A DNA stretch of 64,000 nt from Dryocosmus kuriphilus (GCA_038277395.1 CM076190.1:128494197-128558196); one strand, 5' to 3'. Positions 10,017 through 22,823 are shown, counted from the first letter of the stretch. The notes: a model not told the origin generated them from the sequence alone. Translations and numbers: made by a program.

Positions 10017-13000
10017 TGTGACGCTACTATTTTTGTGGTCTCCATAAATAGCGCACTAGGGACCCTAATCATCATAAATAAAATTAGACTACTTCTTTAA
10101 TTTAAAAACACTATATTTTTAACATACTCTATACCTCAAATATAATAATTAGTCGGGCGCCAATCCTTTCTTGGGATAAGGGTGGGCTTATCCGACCAAA
10201 GTGAGCAAGGGCGATAAAATAAACGGAACCTATGTTCCAGATAGAAAAGGGCCCAACTCGCTGAGTGCTAAGCGTCTCGGGTCAAGAGCCAAAAGATACT
10301 CGGAACCTGCGTTCCAAAACAAAATGAAAAACAACTCATAGAACCTGCGTTCCAAAACTAGAAAGAAACACCCTGAACGCCAAGCATCTCAGCCAAAAGA
10401 CAAAATAGGCTCACAAACTTCGGTCAGACAGTCACACCCAGATTATATAAGTAAACCAAACCAAAAAAAATTATGTCAAGAAGTATACACAAAAAAAAAA
10501 AGAAGAACCAACTGAGAGATAACTAAATGTACTGAAAAATAAAAGGCGCAAAAAAAATGAAGTAACCGACAAATAAAATCTCAAAATACTAAAATTAGGG
10601 TCGGCAAAAACAACTAGCTCAGCCTAAACACATAATGGTAGAGGGGCGGGTTACGTAATTACAAAGCTCATATTTTAGATATAATAGATAATAACAATTT
10701 ATTCAATTCCTCAAAAGTGAAAAATTCTACAATGGGTCGATTACCGGAAGTCATAAGGAAACAACAAAATTGCGAACAAAAGAAACTCGACTATTAGCTC
10801 AAACAACAAAAAAAAAAAATAACAAAGTGGTCGCGTCAATAAATAAATAAAAAAAAACAAAGCTCTCAATTAGATAGTGGCCGCAGCATACATGGTCATA
10901 ACACGTTATATAAGTCGCCACTCGGGAAGGGTCACAAGAGAAAAATAGGCGCAACAAAACAAGTACGTCATATAAATGAGTCGCAAAATTATGGCTAACA
11001 TAACGATTTTGGGGTCAAATTGAATTACAATAAAATTGGCCTAAGCTACTGGATTTAACGCGACACTACAATTTTGTTCGGCGAAAAATAATAAAAAAAA
11101 AAAAAAAAAAAGGACGGGGGATTTCATAAGTTCGGACAGGGTGCTCAATTAAATTATTGAATAAATGAGGTCTTCCTAAATTTTGGGAGGGTACTCAACT
11201 ACATTATCAAAAAAAAAAAGAGATTTTCACGATTTTGGGAATGACCTCAGTTAAATTACTAAACAAAGGGTCTTCACAGTTTTTGGGTGTGATCTCAGCA
11301 AATTTATTTAACAAAGGGGTTTTTCATAATTTTGGGTGGGATCTCAACTAAATTATTTGACAAAAGGGTTTTCACAATTTTTGGGTATGACCTCAGTTAA
11401 ATTACTAAACAAAGGGTTTTCACAGTTTTTGGGAAGGATCTCAGCTAAATTTCTTAACAAAGGGGTTTTCATAATTTTGGGTGGGATCTCAGTTACAATA
11501 TTAAACAAAGGGGGGGGGGTTTTCATAATTTTGGGAAGGATCTCAGCTAAATTTCTTAACAAAGGGGGTTTTCATAATTTTGGGTGGGATCTCAGTTACA
11601 ATATTAAACAAAGGGGGGTTTTCCTAATTTTGGGAAGGATCTCAGCTAAATTTCTTAACAAAGGGGTTTTCATAATTTTGGGAAGGATCTCAGTTACGAT
11701 ATTAAACAAAGGGGGTTTTCATAATTTTGGGAAGGATCTCAGCTAAATTTCTTAACAAAGGGGTTTTCATAATTTTGGGTGAGATCTCAGTTACAATATT
11801 AAACAAAGGGGGTTTTCCTAATTTTGGGAAGGATCTCAGCTAAATTTCTTAACAAAGGGGTTTTCATAATTTTGGGTGGGGTCTCAGTTACAATATTAAA
11901 CAAAGGGGGTTTTCCTAATTTTGGGAAGGATCTCAGCTAAATTTCTTAACAAAGGGGTTTTCATAATTTTGGGAAGGATCTCAGTTACGATATTAAACAA
12001 AGGGGGTTTTCATAATTTTGGGAGGATCTCAGCTAAATTTCTTAACAAAGGGGTTTTCATAATTTTGGGTGAGATCTCAGTTACAATATTAAACAAAGGG
12101 GGTTTTCCTAATTTTGGGAAGGATCTCAGCTAAATTTCTTAACAAAGGGGTTTTCATAATTTTGGGTGGGATCTCAGTTACAATATTAAACAAAGGGGGT
12201 TTTCCTAATTTTGGGAAGGATCTCAGCTAAATTTCTTAACAAAGGGGTTTTCATAATTTTGGGAAGGATCTCAGTTACAATATTAAACAAAGGGGGTTTT
12301 CATAATTTTGGGGAGGATCTCAGCTAAATTTCTTAACAAAGGGGTTTTCATAATTTTGGGTGAGATCTCAGTTACAATATTAAACAAAGGGGGTTTTCCT
12401 AATTTTGGGAAGGATCTCAGCTAAATTTCTTAACAAAGGGGTTTTCATAATTTTGGGAAGGATCTCAGTTACGATATTAAACAAAGGGGGTTTTCATAAT
12501 TTTGGGGAGGATCTCAGCTAAATTTCTTAACAAAGGGGTTTTCATAATTTTGGGTGAGATCTCAGTTACAATATTAAACAAAGGGGGTTTTCCTAATTTT
12601 GGGAAGGATCTCAGCTAAATTTCTTAACAAAGGGGTTTTCATAATTTTGGGTGGGATCTCAGTTACAATATTAAACAAAGGGGGTTTTCCTAATTTTGGG
12701 AAGGATCTCAGCTAAATTTCTTAACAAAGGGGTTTTCATAATTTTGGGTGGGATCTCAGTTCGGATCGGGGTGAAATTCGAGAGCACATAATAAATCAAA
12801 AAAAAGCAGGTAGAAGAAAAAAAAAAAAAAAGAAACATAGATTAAACACTTACGGAAACAACGTGGCGACCATTCCGGCATTCGGCACTCCGGATTATCA
12901 CAGGGAACTTACAAGCACATTATCTGACTTTATATAATACTCACTGAATCTATTTTTCTGAATAGTTTAGCCAAGGAGTGGACGGAATGAGAATGAGAAT

Positions 13001-14139
13001 ATTTACAAGAGGGTGAATAAAAGAACTAATCCAAGGACTTGGCTAAACCATTCTACACGTGGTCCTACCTTCTTTTGTTGCTGGCGGTAGAGGCCTCGTT
13101 TTAGCACTTCGGTTCACACTTAAAGACAGGAGGCGAGAGAGCGTCTACCGCACTCACAAGACAATAAATACAAAGTGAGGAATTTACAAAATTGGGGAAG
13201 GGCTGGTGCGTATACGCCTAATTCCTTAGATTCGCAACGATCAAGAGAAGGATGGCTGATGAGGTCCGCTTCCGATTCGTCCATGCCATCTTCCTGTCCT
13301 TTCTCCGCCAGTCCTTATCAGCCGCCGTTGGGGAAGAGAGAGATTCCGAACTCCTTCGTTCTAGACTGAGTGAGAGGGTAGAGTCGTACTATTCCTACTT
13401 TTCATGGCCGGCTGTATCCTGGTTATAAGGTGGAGAGTGAAGAGCCCCTCTCTCCCTGCTGCAGTCAGGGAGTGAGCCATCCCATGCTCCCATGAAAAGA
13501 AGTAAAACACAAAAAGAATGTCTGTACTCACAGAATAATAACTTTTGGACGGAATCACCTATTCTTTATTAGAATTTTGTAGTGACCGCCCGGTCAATCC
13601 TCACCAGGAACTTGCCTTGGGTCTCAGATAACCAAATAAAATAATCATAAATTTGCAAGCGAATTACCTATTCTTATGCAGAATTTTGTAGTAACCGCTA
13701 CGGTCGATCCTCACCAGGAACCTGCCTTGGGTCTCAGATAACCAAAAAAAATAATGTACTCCAGGAATCATGTGGGGACTGGTGCCGCGAAGATATGCTG
13801 AAGGTGAAGGTGGCGGTGGATCCAATCAAACATTTTCTTGGATGGCGGGACCTCTGCAACCCTTACTCGAGACCGCGGAATCACGAAATTTTTACAAAAA
13901 CAAAAAAAAAAATCAACTCAGCCCTGAGTTCTTAAAATTAAAAATAAAATACGCAAAATAAAAAGGATAAAATAAATAAATAAAACATAATATAAAATAT
14001 AATCTAATAAAAATGTATACAACAAAAAGGGAGGAGTGCCGAATTTTCTGCCCTCCGTGCGAACACGAGGGTTTCCGCTAGAAAAATACTTTAAATACTT
14101 TAAATTAAATTTTTATTGTGAGTTGCAGATCTGCAACGT
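10017..14139 (-). repeat. 5' LTR of gypsy element, about 4.1 kb
   Basis: The LTR starts TGTGACG at 10017, next to the primer site, and ends at GCAACGT near 14139, where similarity with the left LTR stops. The outer end lacks the last few bases (CACA) seen in the left copy. It includes an AT-rich segment (10017-11110), the 59-bp array, and about 1.4 kb of unique sequence. At 4.1 kb it is long for a Ty3/gypsy LTR. No protein gene is apparent in it. Confidence 0.9.
11112..12761. repeat. 59-bp tandem array, higher-order dimer
   Basis: About 28 monomers of about 59 bp are present, degenerate at the left (11112-11400) and very regular afterwards. Two monomer types alternate. Variants such as GATATTAAAC in place of AATATTAAAC recur at wider intervals (near 11700, 11990 and 12475), so there is a third level of periodicity. 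The small frames within it are repeat translations, not genes. Confidence 0.95.
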
Positions 14140-14970
14140 TTTCTTCCTAAAGTTGACACTTATTGAGAAGGCCCTTGATCGATAGACAAGGGTTATTTCG
14201 TTTTTGATTTTCTTCCTGACACTGGATCCCTTCTAAAGTCGTTTGCGGATGTTTATGTTTGTTTCCTATGTCATAAAGTTGCCACATACTTCTTGAAAAG
14301 TGCCGACTTTAAAGCTTGATCAATTCTAGATATCAAGGGTGATTTCGATCCTCGATACAGATGCCGTTAAATTTTTCCTGACATGGAGAAAAAAGATTAA
14401 CATCTCCGAATGATTCGAGGAGGGAGCCGAGGTCAGGAAAAAAATCAGCGACCTCTACATCGCGACTAGAAATCACGCTTGCTGTCTAAAATTGGACAAG
14501 TTCTAAAGTCGGCCCTTTTAATAAGTATATAGTATCTTTAGAATACGAAGAACAAAAATCCACATCCACAAATGACTTTGAGAGATTAAGTGTTAGTAAA
14601 AAATTGACAACCCCTATATCGAGTGTGGATTTGCAACAAGTAAATGGCCACTTAAGGATGCAGAAAGCAAAAACCAACATCCCCAAATGTCTTTGAAGGA
14701 GATTCGGTGTCAGGAGAAAAATCAATGTTCCCTATATGGAGGACAGAAATCACTTGTATTGTCTGAAATCTTTAAAATCTTAGCCGGCACTTTTCAATAA
14801 GTACTTGGTAACTTTTGGGCATGAAAATCAAAGGTGAACATACCCAAATTACATAGGAAGTGATTCAGTGTTTGAAATGAGATCAACGACCTCTACATCG
14901 AAGGTAGAAATCACCCTTATTGTCTAGAATATTTCAAGTCCTAAAGTCGATCCCTTTCAGTAAGCAAATG
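14140..14970. repeat. Diverged tandem repeat, about 160-bp period
   Basis: Related blocks recur at about 14453, 14614, 14731 and 14889. Each carries a CCTCTACATCGA-like start, then GTAGAAATCAC, TGTCTA and TTCTAAAGTCG, with much drift. The array begins at the outer edge of the gypsy LTR, so the element inserted into or beside it. There is no gene. Confidence 0.6.
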
Positions 14971-16515
14971 TTCCACTTATCTTAATTGGAAGAACGATGT
15001 TTCTCTGGCATCGATGCAGTTGATCCTTGTGATCCACTGAGAGGTTAGACTTCTTCTTGACATTCAGCCTCAACTTCACCCAGGGGGTTGTTAGTCTTAA
15101 ACGCTTGGTCGTCGTCCAAAAATTTTAGATCATTTTCCAAACACATATACAGCTTGTGTGTAAATTGATTTTGCTATCATAGATCGATTATCTGGTTTGT
15201 ACGAATAAGTCGATAGCTTGACAGCTCTCCTTAAAGTATGAAAGGTTAGGTGGCTGGCCACGAGAATATTGCAAAAGCACAAATCTATGTACGGAAATTG
15301 AGAATCGATTGTTGGAATCGGTTTTCGCTTGTGCCTTTGATCAGATCTTTATGCACTAATACACTGACATAAACATAGGTATCAATCTTGTTCAATAGAG
15401 AGTGAATATTTTTGTATTGAGATTTTATCTGTTAAATTTTACTTATGTTTATGGTTCATGGTGGCTTACCGAATAAACAGGAACCGAATTTTATCAAACA
15501 GCCACAGAGCTTGTATAACTGAAGAGGTATAATTTTCGTTTCGGTAGTTGTTTCATATCTGAACTGTTTGCAGAAAATATTTTCTACATTTGGTGGTGAA
15601 ATTATTTGTCAAGTGGGGAGACATAGCTTGCGGGGGTAGTCCCTAAATTCCATTGGTTCAGTGGGCGTAGTTTCAAATCCTAACTTGTCACGCAGGCTTG
15701 GGCATATTCCAACGGCATGAGTAAAGAGAAAATCAACAGACATTTAGAAGGGTCCTCAGAAATCTCACCACTTTTGGCAGGGTCTGGGTGAAGGACGAAG
15801 ATCGCCTACTGTTAAATTACGAGTACAAATAGGAAGAGCACATTATCTCGATGGCCATGTGCTACAGATGGAACAATAACTTCAGAGTTTAGGCTAGACA
15901 GATTGCTAATATAACGAGAAAGTTAAGTTTTCTTCAGAATTAGCAAAAGGAAATGGAAATATTGACCGTAAACAGTTTCTAGGGATGGGTATATTAACAT
16001 GACTGAAATTGCAGCTGTTTAAAAATATGAATTGAATTTTCAGCTTCAATATAAATATAAATTTGCTCAGTAACAAACCTTGATGATTCAATTTTTTTGA
16101 ATTGTTCACGTTTTTGAATTAATAAATGTTAGTCTGTTTGAAAAAATTTTAAAACAGCATTGATTGCCGATTAAAGCTACTGGTAGCTATTTACTTGTAC
16201 ACGATAAATTGTGCTTGAGTTCCATGCGACCACATGGCCGAAATTGAGTCTGATGCGCGACAATTTGCAGTTCGCGTTTTGACGAATTCTTGGTCTTTCC
16301 AGTATTATTGAACCGAAATAATTGTACACAAATAGTTGTCTCTTCATATTCGGCTCGAGGAACCACAATATGTTACAAGGATGTTACCGATATTGGCAAA
16401 TTTTGAGACTTCGAAAATCTCTTTACGGTTCACGGAAAATATTTGAAATTAGGGATAAGATAGGCGTGGAAATATATGACCAGTGGTTTGAAAACCATTA
16501 AATAACATTCCTAAT
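14971..16515. other. Unassigned AT-rich DNA
   Basis: Only short unrelated reading frames are present. I see no recognisable protein, RNA or repeat boundary. Confidence 0.5.
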
Positions 16516-16517
16516 AT

Positions 16518-16930
16518 TCTGACAAGAAGCTAAAACTTCATATGGGCCATGTTAAATCGGCGTACATGCGCACCTATAACTAGGGTACAGAAATAAATAG
16601 ACAGTGAGCGATTGTGTTCAGCTTCTTATTTTATGCTTACAATATTATTTTTTCGTCTTTTCTGCTATACAAAGTAATAAAATCATAAGTACTTTTTCTG
16701 ATATTTTTGGGCTTAAAATTTTACAACGTGGCCAGATTGAAATACATACGTACATCAAGTAAGAGTTTGAATATTTTTCTCTGCGGTAGGACATTATTCA
16801 TTTCGTCGATTGATTAGTAATCTTTTCTTGTAAACTTACTGCGAAGCATTTTGAATGGGTGACCTTCAAGAAATTCGGTTTTATCTTGATCAGTCATTCG
16901 CACAAGTGAGTTGGTTGCGATGTTTTTTTT
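16518..16930. repeat. Dispersed repeat, copy 1
   Basis: This segment matches 59128-59535 in the same orientation at roughly 85-90% by eye. Shared blocks include GTTAAATCGGCG, AAAGTAATAAAATCATAAGT and ACAACGTGGCCAGATTGAAA. No coding frame is conserved between the copies, so it is probably a fragment of a noncoding or decayed mobile element. Confidence 0.8.
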
Positions 16931-18715
16931 AACCGACCCTCGTTACAGTCTAGGCAATATTGACGAATAACGCAATGTTTCAAGATCACATAATATGCTA
17001 CGCACAAAAAAGACAAAACACGCAAATACTAGAAATTATGTGTGCGCTTAAAGTAATTACGATCATTTAGAATAAGTAATATATCGTCCAGTATCGGCCA
17101 TTTTACTCCTTTCCATGATTAATAGATTTTTTAAAAATAATAGTAGAATAAATTACTTAGATCGAAGTAGTTCTTTTTCGCTCTTGCGGAATTAAACTAT
17201 GACTCAAACTTCCTGTCTGTAGCATGTCCCCATGTACAAATTCACGTGTAAAAATTGAGAAATTAATTATAAAAGAATGTTGTGAATGATTTATTCTTAT
17301 AGGAATCATTTTTGTTAAGCTGCGGAATCTAAAAATTAGGAATAGAGATAATTATTTTATAGTTCTGAAGGTGTTTAAGTATGCTTAAAAGTTTGTCCCT
17401 GAAGTTTTGCTTTCCATCGTTAACACACATGTTATAGGATAGAGCTCGAAAAAAAAACACTTTCGAAGGTCTAATAAAAATAAGAAACTATTAATTTTCT
17501 TTCCGTTGTTCCTTCACAAAAGGACAAGAACGCTAATTTCTTGTAAGCTAACAAATTTTTACAAATTGTGCTTCGTATGGTTTTCGTGTTACCTAATTCT
17601 CTAGCACGTTTTGAAAGATTGCTAGTAAAATAAAAATATAATCGAAAATCTGGAGGCACAGTCCAATGGAGCGCCAAGAAGGAAAAAATTGTTTTCAGCA
17701 TTTTGGAAGATTTTTATCTCAGGTCTAAATATTTAAAAATATTTTCAACGCCGAGTTTTTCCGTTCTGTGGCACTATTCTGTAGCATATTCATCACACTT
17801 TCCATGCACATCGCTTTCTTCATCAAAATCCACAATAGAAAAATAATTCTTAATTAAAATGTTGGTATTTTGTTCTATTTTACGTGCGAGTTAATGAAAA
17901 AAACTTAGGTAATTGTGAAAAATGTATCTTCATAAAAAAATCATGGTATTAATTTCGCAAATTTTCGGCAACCACCCATATATTGGAAAAGGAGTCATTT
18001 ATTTCCCTCGTCAACAGGTACACTCTTCAGGAAATTCTTCAAGAAATAGGCTCCTATATTTTAGGATAATGAGGACCATTATTGGGCGTCGTACTGTAGA
18101 CCGAGTGTATTTATTAACTTTTTTCATTTTGAGTAAAAATAAATCAATCTGTAGCGAAAAACATTTTTATATCCTTATTGACTTTTTTAAAACTTCGATT
18201 GGAAAAAGTATTTTACTCCATATGGTAGGAATTGTATAGGGTTTAATCGGAGTTACAACTCCCCTTTTTTAAAAGATAAGGCAAGATAGCACACGACATA
18301 CATTTTTCCGTAAAAAATTGTTGTTTAAATTTTTATTGTATTAAGTTTAAATATCCTTTATATATATATATATATATATAATGTCCTTTTAGCTACGAGA
18401 GATTATTTTTAAATTGCATACCATTAATTTTATTATCTTTAATTAAGAATGTTGTCTGAAGGGCGCCAGGTAGTTTATCCAGAAAAACTACCAAACTCTT
18501 AATTTAGCTTTTACACCATAATTTGAGATTTCCCGAAACCAGCGCCACTTTCGCGATAGAGGGGAGGAGTAAGGAGTGACGCTGTTGAGGTTGAAACTAT
18601 GATCACTGAACACTTTACTCTTTAACTGTCCCCGGTAGCCATTATTCGAATATCGTCACTCTCACCGATACACCGCAACGTAATGTTCTGTTTTATACTT
18701 TACAGAAAAACTGAA
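16931..18715. other. Unassigned AT-rich DNA with a TA microsatellite
   Basis: No supported gene is seen. A (TA)n microsatellite lies at about 18360-18380. A frame of 105 codons at 17922-18239 has no recognisable motif and AT-driven composition. Confidence 0.5.
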
Positions 18716-19420
18716 GGGCGAATCGCAAGAGAGATATATTAGTTAGCTGTGTGACCCACCTGGCAGTCTCCGGTGACCCCGAAAGCATCCTTATCCGCTC
18801 ATTCCTGGCATTTTACGTTTTTGGTCTTGGATATTTGCTCTATGAGGCACTCTCTTGCCAGCCAAGTCACCAACTGAGAAATTTACAGTCCTATCCCGTT
18901 CGCCAAGAGCAGAGGAACCAGTATTCACTAATACGAGGTTCATTTGGCGCGAGGCACCAGGTGGATTGAACCACGCAGTATTTGAGTTTCCTAGCTGGTG
19001 TCAGGGTTGGGAGATCGAGTTTCGCGCCATGCACACCCCAACCCTTGTGCAGCCCAACTGAGGCTGTTACCGCTATTGTCGGCACAAGCCAATCACAGAT
19101 TCATAATATCCAGAGTCGGCATAATCCGCTCATTTGCGACGCCATGTCGAAACAATCTGCCATCCGTATTTACACCTGTCATAGTAGCATTGACCATATG
19201 CAGGCGTTCTCATTTGACCCCGACATTCTTGTGCAGACCGGACTCCCTTCCATGTGTATATGTCGGAGCCTTCTACGATGTTGCCCTCTGGATAATCTGA
19301 ACTCCGTCCAGGTGTGCCGCTTACTCTATCTTTGCGATATGTGTGGGAGGTAATACATCCACCGAAAGATGGTGGTACATGAAACAAAATTACAAACGCA
19401 ACGGAGCCTATCAATGATCG
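18716..19420. other. GC-richer island, possible decayed element
   Basis: Base composition rises sharply relative to both flanks, and several overlapping open frames appear on both strands (for example 18982-19353 plus, 19130-19414 minus). None shows a motif I recognise. It may be a remnant of a non-LTR element, a SINE or a host exon; I cannot decide from sequence alone. Confidence 0.35.
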
Positions 19421-20870
19421 TATAGCAACAAATTTATGGAAACCTTGGATCTTTTGACGTCGAGTTTATTATTTGAGGGTCGCTAACCTCCAAATTTTAC
19501 CAGTGAGTTTAAACTTACGTAAGTAGTATTATGTGATTTTATAGGTACGATTTTCTACGTTACCCTAAAATATAAGAGAAACAGCACAGCTGAAGTAAGC
19601 AATAGGCACGCTAGCTTCTTTCTAGTCGTGACTATGACCGACTGTTTACAGATCTTGAAATGAATTAGTGTCTTGACTGTATTTACCCAAAAATAAATGA
19701 ATTTAATCGATATTTTAGGTTATTTTGTTGGGAGAGGGGGGTAAATTAACCCGTCGCAGTATATATATATATGGGTCTCCAAATACAAAGCTCTTTTGAA
19801 GTAAGTGAATTTTCTTCAAAACTATTACTATCAGTTCAAAGTAATACCATTAACAAAAGAACTTTCTGAACTGATTATGATGCAAGCATATTTGGAGGCC
19901 TTGTGGAGTTCTTTATATCACGTATTATTCAAATTCCTGTCATTTCTGTTTTGTTTTTCCTTTTGATCATTACCCGATAGACGAACTTTAACAATAAATA
20001 TAATGCAATTAATTTGATTTGAAAGTAATACACCCTCTTTTTGATATATAACATCATGCAATGCAATGAGAAATGTTGAAAATCATATTACTGGATATCT
20101 CACAAATACGCTAGAAAGACTTTAAATTATTTTTTGCATATTCTGAACTGTACAATTGCGCTTCTTATCATTTCTTTTATTTATCTTGGACATAAACCCT
20201 TTTTTCCTCTAAAGATCACATTATTAACATTACAAAATTTCTATGAAATTTCAAAATGTGTTTGAAATACCTGTGAAACGCTTGAAAATAATCTTGTTTA
20301 GTCCATCATAAAAATTCCAATGAAAAAATATATACATAGATTCAAATAAGTCAGTTCATCACAGCATCTTCTCAACGCTCTTACCTTTTTCATGGCGTAT
20401 CATATTACAGTGGTAATATTAAATATTAACTTGCTATGGAAAATATTTAGTCCGGATTATCTAGTGGATTGTCTACACATTCCAAAACTATACGTCACTC
20501 TTCTGGCCTTATTTCTTGGATATCTTTGATAATAAATTCCTCGCTGGTTCTCCATGCGACTTCTAGAAAACATACGGTTTCATATTATCTAGAGAAAAAT
20601 GGGCCTTTTGTGAGAAAAATTATACGCAATCTTGCGCGTTTGCAAACTACTTGATAAATTTTACTGTAACAGATTAGGGAGGCAGTAAACTATATCAATT
20701 AGTTTATGCTGATGAGAAGAGTGTATCCCTGAAAGCATGGTTCATTTCACGTGGGCTCATACGCATAAGCGCAGCCAAATTATTTTCACACAATTGCTCT
20801 ATTATAGTTTCTTATGATGTCACCCAGATTCCTCTAGAAACTTAGCATAGGAGAAAGAGGAAAGGTTGTG
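19421..20870. other. Unassigned AT-rich DNA left of Polinton copy A
   Basis: No gene is supported. A short TA run lies at 19760-19772. The sequence ends at the Polinton terminus at 20871. Confidence 0.5.
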
Positions 20871-20990
20871 AGTAGATGTACAAGGGGGTTTCTGTGACAA
20901 GATCCCTGTTACCGACAGTTACCGACATCTTGAGCTAAAGCGGTTCAAGTCCGCGCTAAGCATCTAGCCCCGTGTGACGTCAGTAAATAA
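20871..20990 (+). repeat. Polinton A left terminus
   Basis: The first 100 bases match copy B's terminus. Shared blocks include AGTAGATG, GATCCCTGTTACCGACAG, AGCTAAAGCGGTTCA and GCTAAGCATCTAG. Similarity ends abruptly after this, where the two copies carry different subterminal repeats. Polinton ends typically start with AG, as here. Confidence 0.85.
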
Positions 20991-21033
20991 ATAATACGCG
21001 ATTGTTAAACATGAATTTTGCATAAACAAATAT

Positions 21034-21080
21034 CTCCCTCTCTCTCTCTCTCTCTCTGCCCCTCTCTCTCTTTCTCCTAT
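21034..21080. repeat. CT microsatellite
   Basis: A (CT)n tract with small interruptions lies in the subterminal region of Polinton A. Confidence 0.9.
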
Positions 21081-21099
21081 GCCACGTGTCAAGAGGATA

Positions 21100-21975
21100 T
21101 AATAAAGTAATTATGTGACAAGAATTTGACAGCGCATGTGTAAGAGATGGAATGAGGCATTACTAATTGATATAATTTATTGCTTCCGTAATGCGTTAAG
21201 ATAAAATTTAAAAGTAGGTCACGAGTCTAATAAGATTAAAAAGGAATCTTTGTTCTATAAAGCATAGGGAGAATTATTGAGGAATTTATATCATTAAAAA
21301 TACTCGTGAAGAGTATGACTCATTCTTATGGAATGTGTTTATCGCGCAGGCTGCGAACGTGTCGACACATGTCTAACTTGATTATAAAGAAACCCTTTGT
21401 TCTATAAAACATATCATGAAAATATAATATAGTAATTATGTGACAAGAATTTGACAGCGCACGTGTAAGAGATGAAATGTGGCATTACTAATTGATATAA
21501 TTTATTGCTTCCGTAATGCGTTAAAATAAAATTTAAAAAGTAGGTCACGAGTCTAATAAGATTAGAAAGGAATCTTTGTTCTATAAAGCATAGGGAGAAT
21601 TATTGAGAATTTATATCATTAAAAATACTCGTGAAGAGTATGACTCATTCTTATATAATGTGTTTATCGTTTAGACTGCAAACCTGCCTAAACGTGTCTA
21701 ACTTGATTATAAAGAAACCCTTTGTTCTACAAAACATATCATGAAAATATTATATAGTAATTATGTGACAAGAATTTCACAGCGCACGTGTAAGAGATGA
21801 AATGTGGCATTACTAATTGATATAATTTATTGCTTCCGTAATGCGTTAAAATAAAATTTAAAAGTAGGTCACAATCTGATCTGATTACGAAGGAATCTTT
21901 GTTCTATAAAACATAGGGAGACTTATTGAAGAATTTATGCCATTAAAAGTATCCGATTTCTGTAACGCATATAGT
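21100..21975. repeat. Subterminal tandem repeat of Polinton A, about 325-bp unit
   Basis: The block AGTAATTATGTGACAAGAAT recurs at about 21106, 21430 and 21754, giving nearly three units of about 325 bp. Each contains TTATTGCTTCCGTAATGCGT and GGAATCTTTGTTCTATAAA. It occupies the position of the 194-bp repeats in copy B but is unrelated to them. Confidence 0.9.
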
Positions 21976-21989
21976 TATGGAATGTGTTT

Positions 21990-22092
21990 ATGTATAAGTT
22001 AATCGACATGATTTATTACTTCCCTAATATATTTTTCCAAGAAATTTGTCAGTTCTTAGAAATTACGTCATCTTCTAAGAATTATGAAATGT

Positions 22093-22169
<77 letters not shown>

Positions 22170-22258
22170 CTAATCGACATGATTTATTACTTCCCTAATA
22201 TATTTTTCCAAGAAATTTGTCAGTTCTTAGAAATTACGTCATCTTCTAAGAATTTTGT
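21990..22258. repeat. TA microsatellite between two copies of a 90-bp segment
   Basis: A (TA)n run of about 73 bases (22094-22166) is flanked by two near-identical segments of about 90 bp, each beginning TAATCGACATGATTTATTAC. The open frame across it is a translation of the microsatellite, not a gene. Copy B has one diverged version of the segment near 40845. Confidence 0.9.
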
Positions 22259-22304
22259 AATTGCGCATTACATTCCAAGCGTGTCTAAGCATGATGCTTA
22301 TAAT

Positions 22305-22412
22305 CTAGAAGCTTCTAGAACTATAAGATAAAGAAGGTGAAATTAATAGACAAAGATAGTACCCACATTAATTGCAAATATATAAGTACATTTCGCAATC
22401 ATTTTTTTCAGT
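22305..22412 (+). promoter_or_regulatory. Heat-shock element plus TATA/TCAGT promoter, early unit 1 (A)
   Basis: CTAGAAGCTTCTAG at 22305-22318, extended by GAA to 22320, is a perfect palindromic heat-shock element (three alternating GAA/TTC units). TATATAAG follows at 22379-22386 and TCAGT at 22408-22412, with 31 bases from the TATA T to the initiator A. This is canonical core promoter spacing. It drives the gene starting at 22521. Confidence 0.7.
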
Positions 22413-22520
22413 CAGCATCAAGCATCCGAATTATTCACAACGTTAGAAAGTCAGATTAAGTGTTCCAGAAAAATAGAAGTGTTAGATTTGAGTTGTATTA
22501 TTAGATTTGATACGTAAAAG

Positions 22521-22823
22521 ATGCCTTTGTTTGAAAACTATTTCGTCGGATTAGCAGCATACGCGAAATATTGTCTTTATATTAAAAGAGATATTTCAAT
22601 AAAGGATTTTATCAAAGATGTGCGGAAAGTATTGGAAGCTCCTACTGAAATTTATTTGTCTCCATCCGAAATGTATATAATTATTTTAAAAGATAGAGTT
22701 AGAATCTACTGGGACCCTGTGCGGAAGACAATTTCTTGTCTAAACATCAAAACAGATGATGATAATGATGAAAACAATGATGATAAAGAGGAGGATGAAG
22801 AAGGACGAGATGAAGTGGGTTAA
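22521..22823 (+). CDS. Small Polinton early-region protein, acidic C-terminus
   Basis: A 100-residue protein with an ATG start, 109 bases after the predicted initiator. Residues 1-75 are mixed (MPLFENYFVGL, KDFIKDVRKVL, PTEIYLSPSEMY). The C-terminal 25 residues are almost all Asp/Glu/Asn. No family is recognised. The homologue in copy B (41191) preserves the N-terminal two thirds and then changes frame, which supports this as a real ancestral gene. It is the first plus-strand gene and has its own HSE-TATA promoter, so an early or regulatory role is possible but unproven. Confidence 0.65.
   Translation: MPLFENYFVGLAAYAKYCLYIKRDISIKDFIKDVRKVLEAPTEIYLSPSEMYIIILKDRVRIYWDPVRKTISCLNIKTDDDNDENNDDKEEDEEGRDEVG

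Larger units (their letters stand above)
1..14139 (-). mobile_element. Ty3/gypsy LTR retrotransposon, left end outside window
   Basis: The direct repeats at 1-2009 and about 12130-14139 are nearly identical and flank a minus-strand gag-pol region with a tRNA primer site (9997-10013) and a polypurine tract (2010-2030). The element is therefore a full LTR retrotransposon in reverse orientation, with its 3' LTR continuing left of the window. Domain order is gag, protease, RT, RNase H, integrase, which is the Ty3/gypsy order. The LTRs begin TGTGACG and end CGTCACA on the coding strand. The near identity of the LTRs implies a recent insertion, yet the reading frame changes about eight times. Target duplication cannot be checked because the left end is not in view. 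Confidence 0.93.

Noticed and set aside
11336..12133. Open frames through the 59-bp array
   Set aside because: Repeat length near a multiple of three in places keeps frames open; the translation is just the repeated unit.
21984..22331. 115-codon frame with an Ile/Tyr run
   Set aside because: It is a translation of the TA microsatellite and its flanking duplication.
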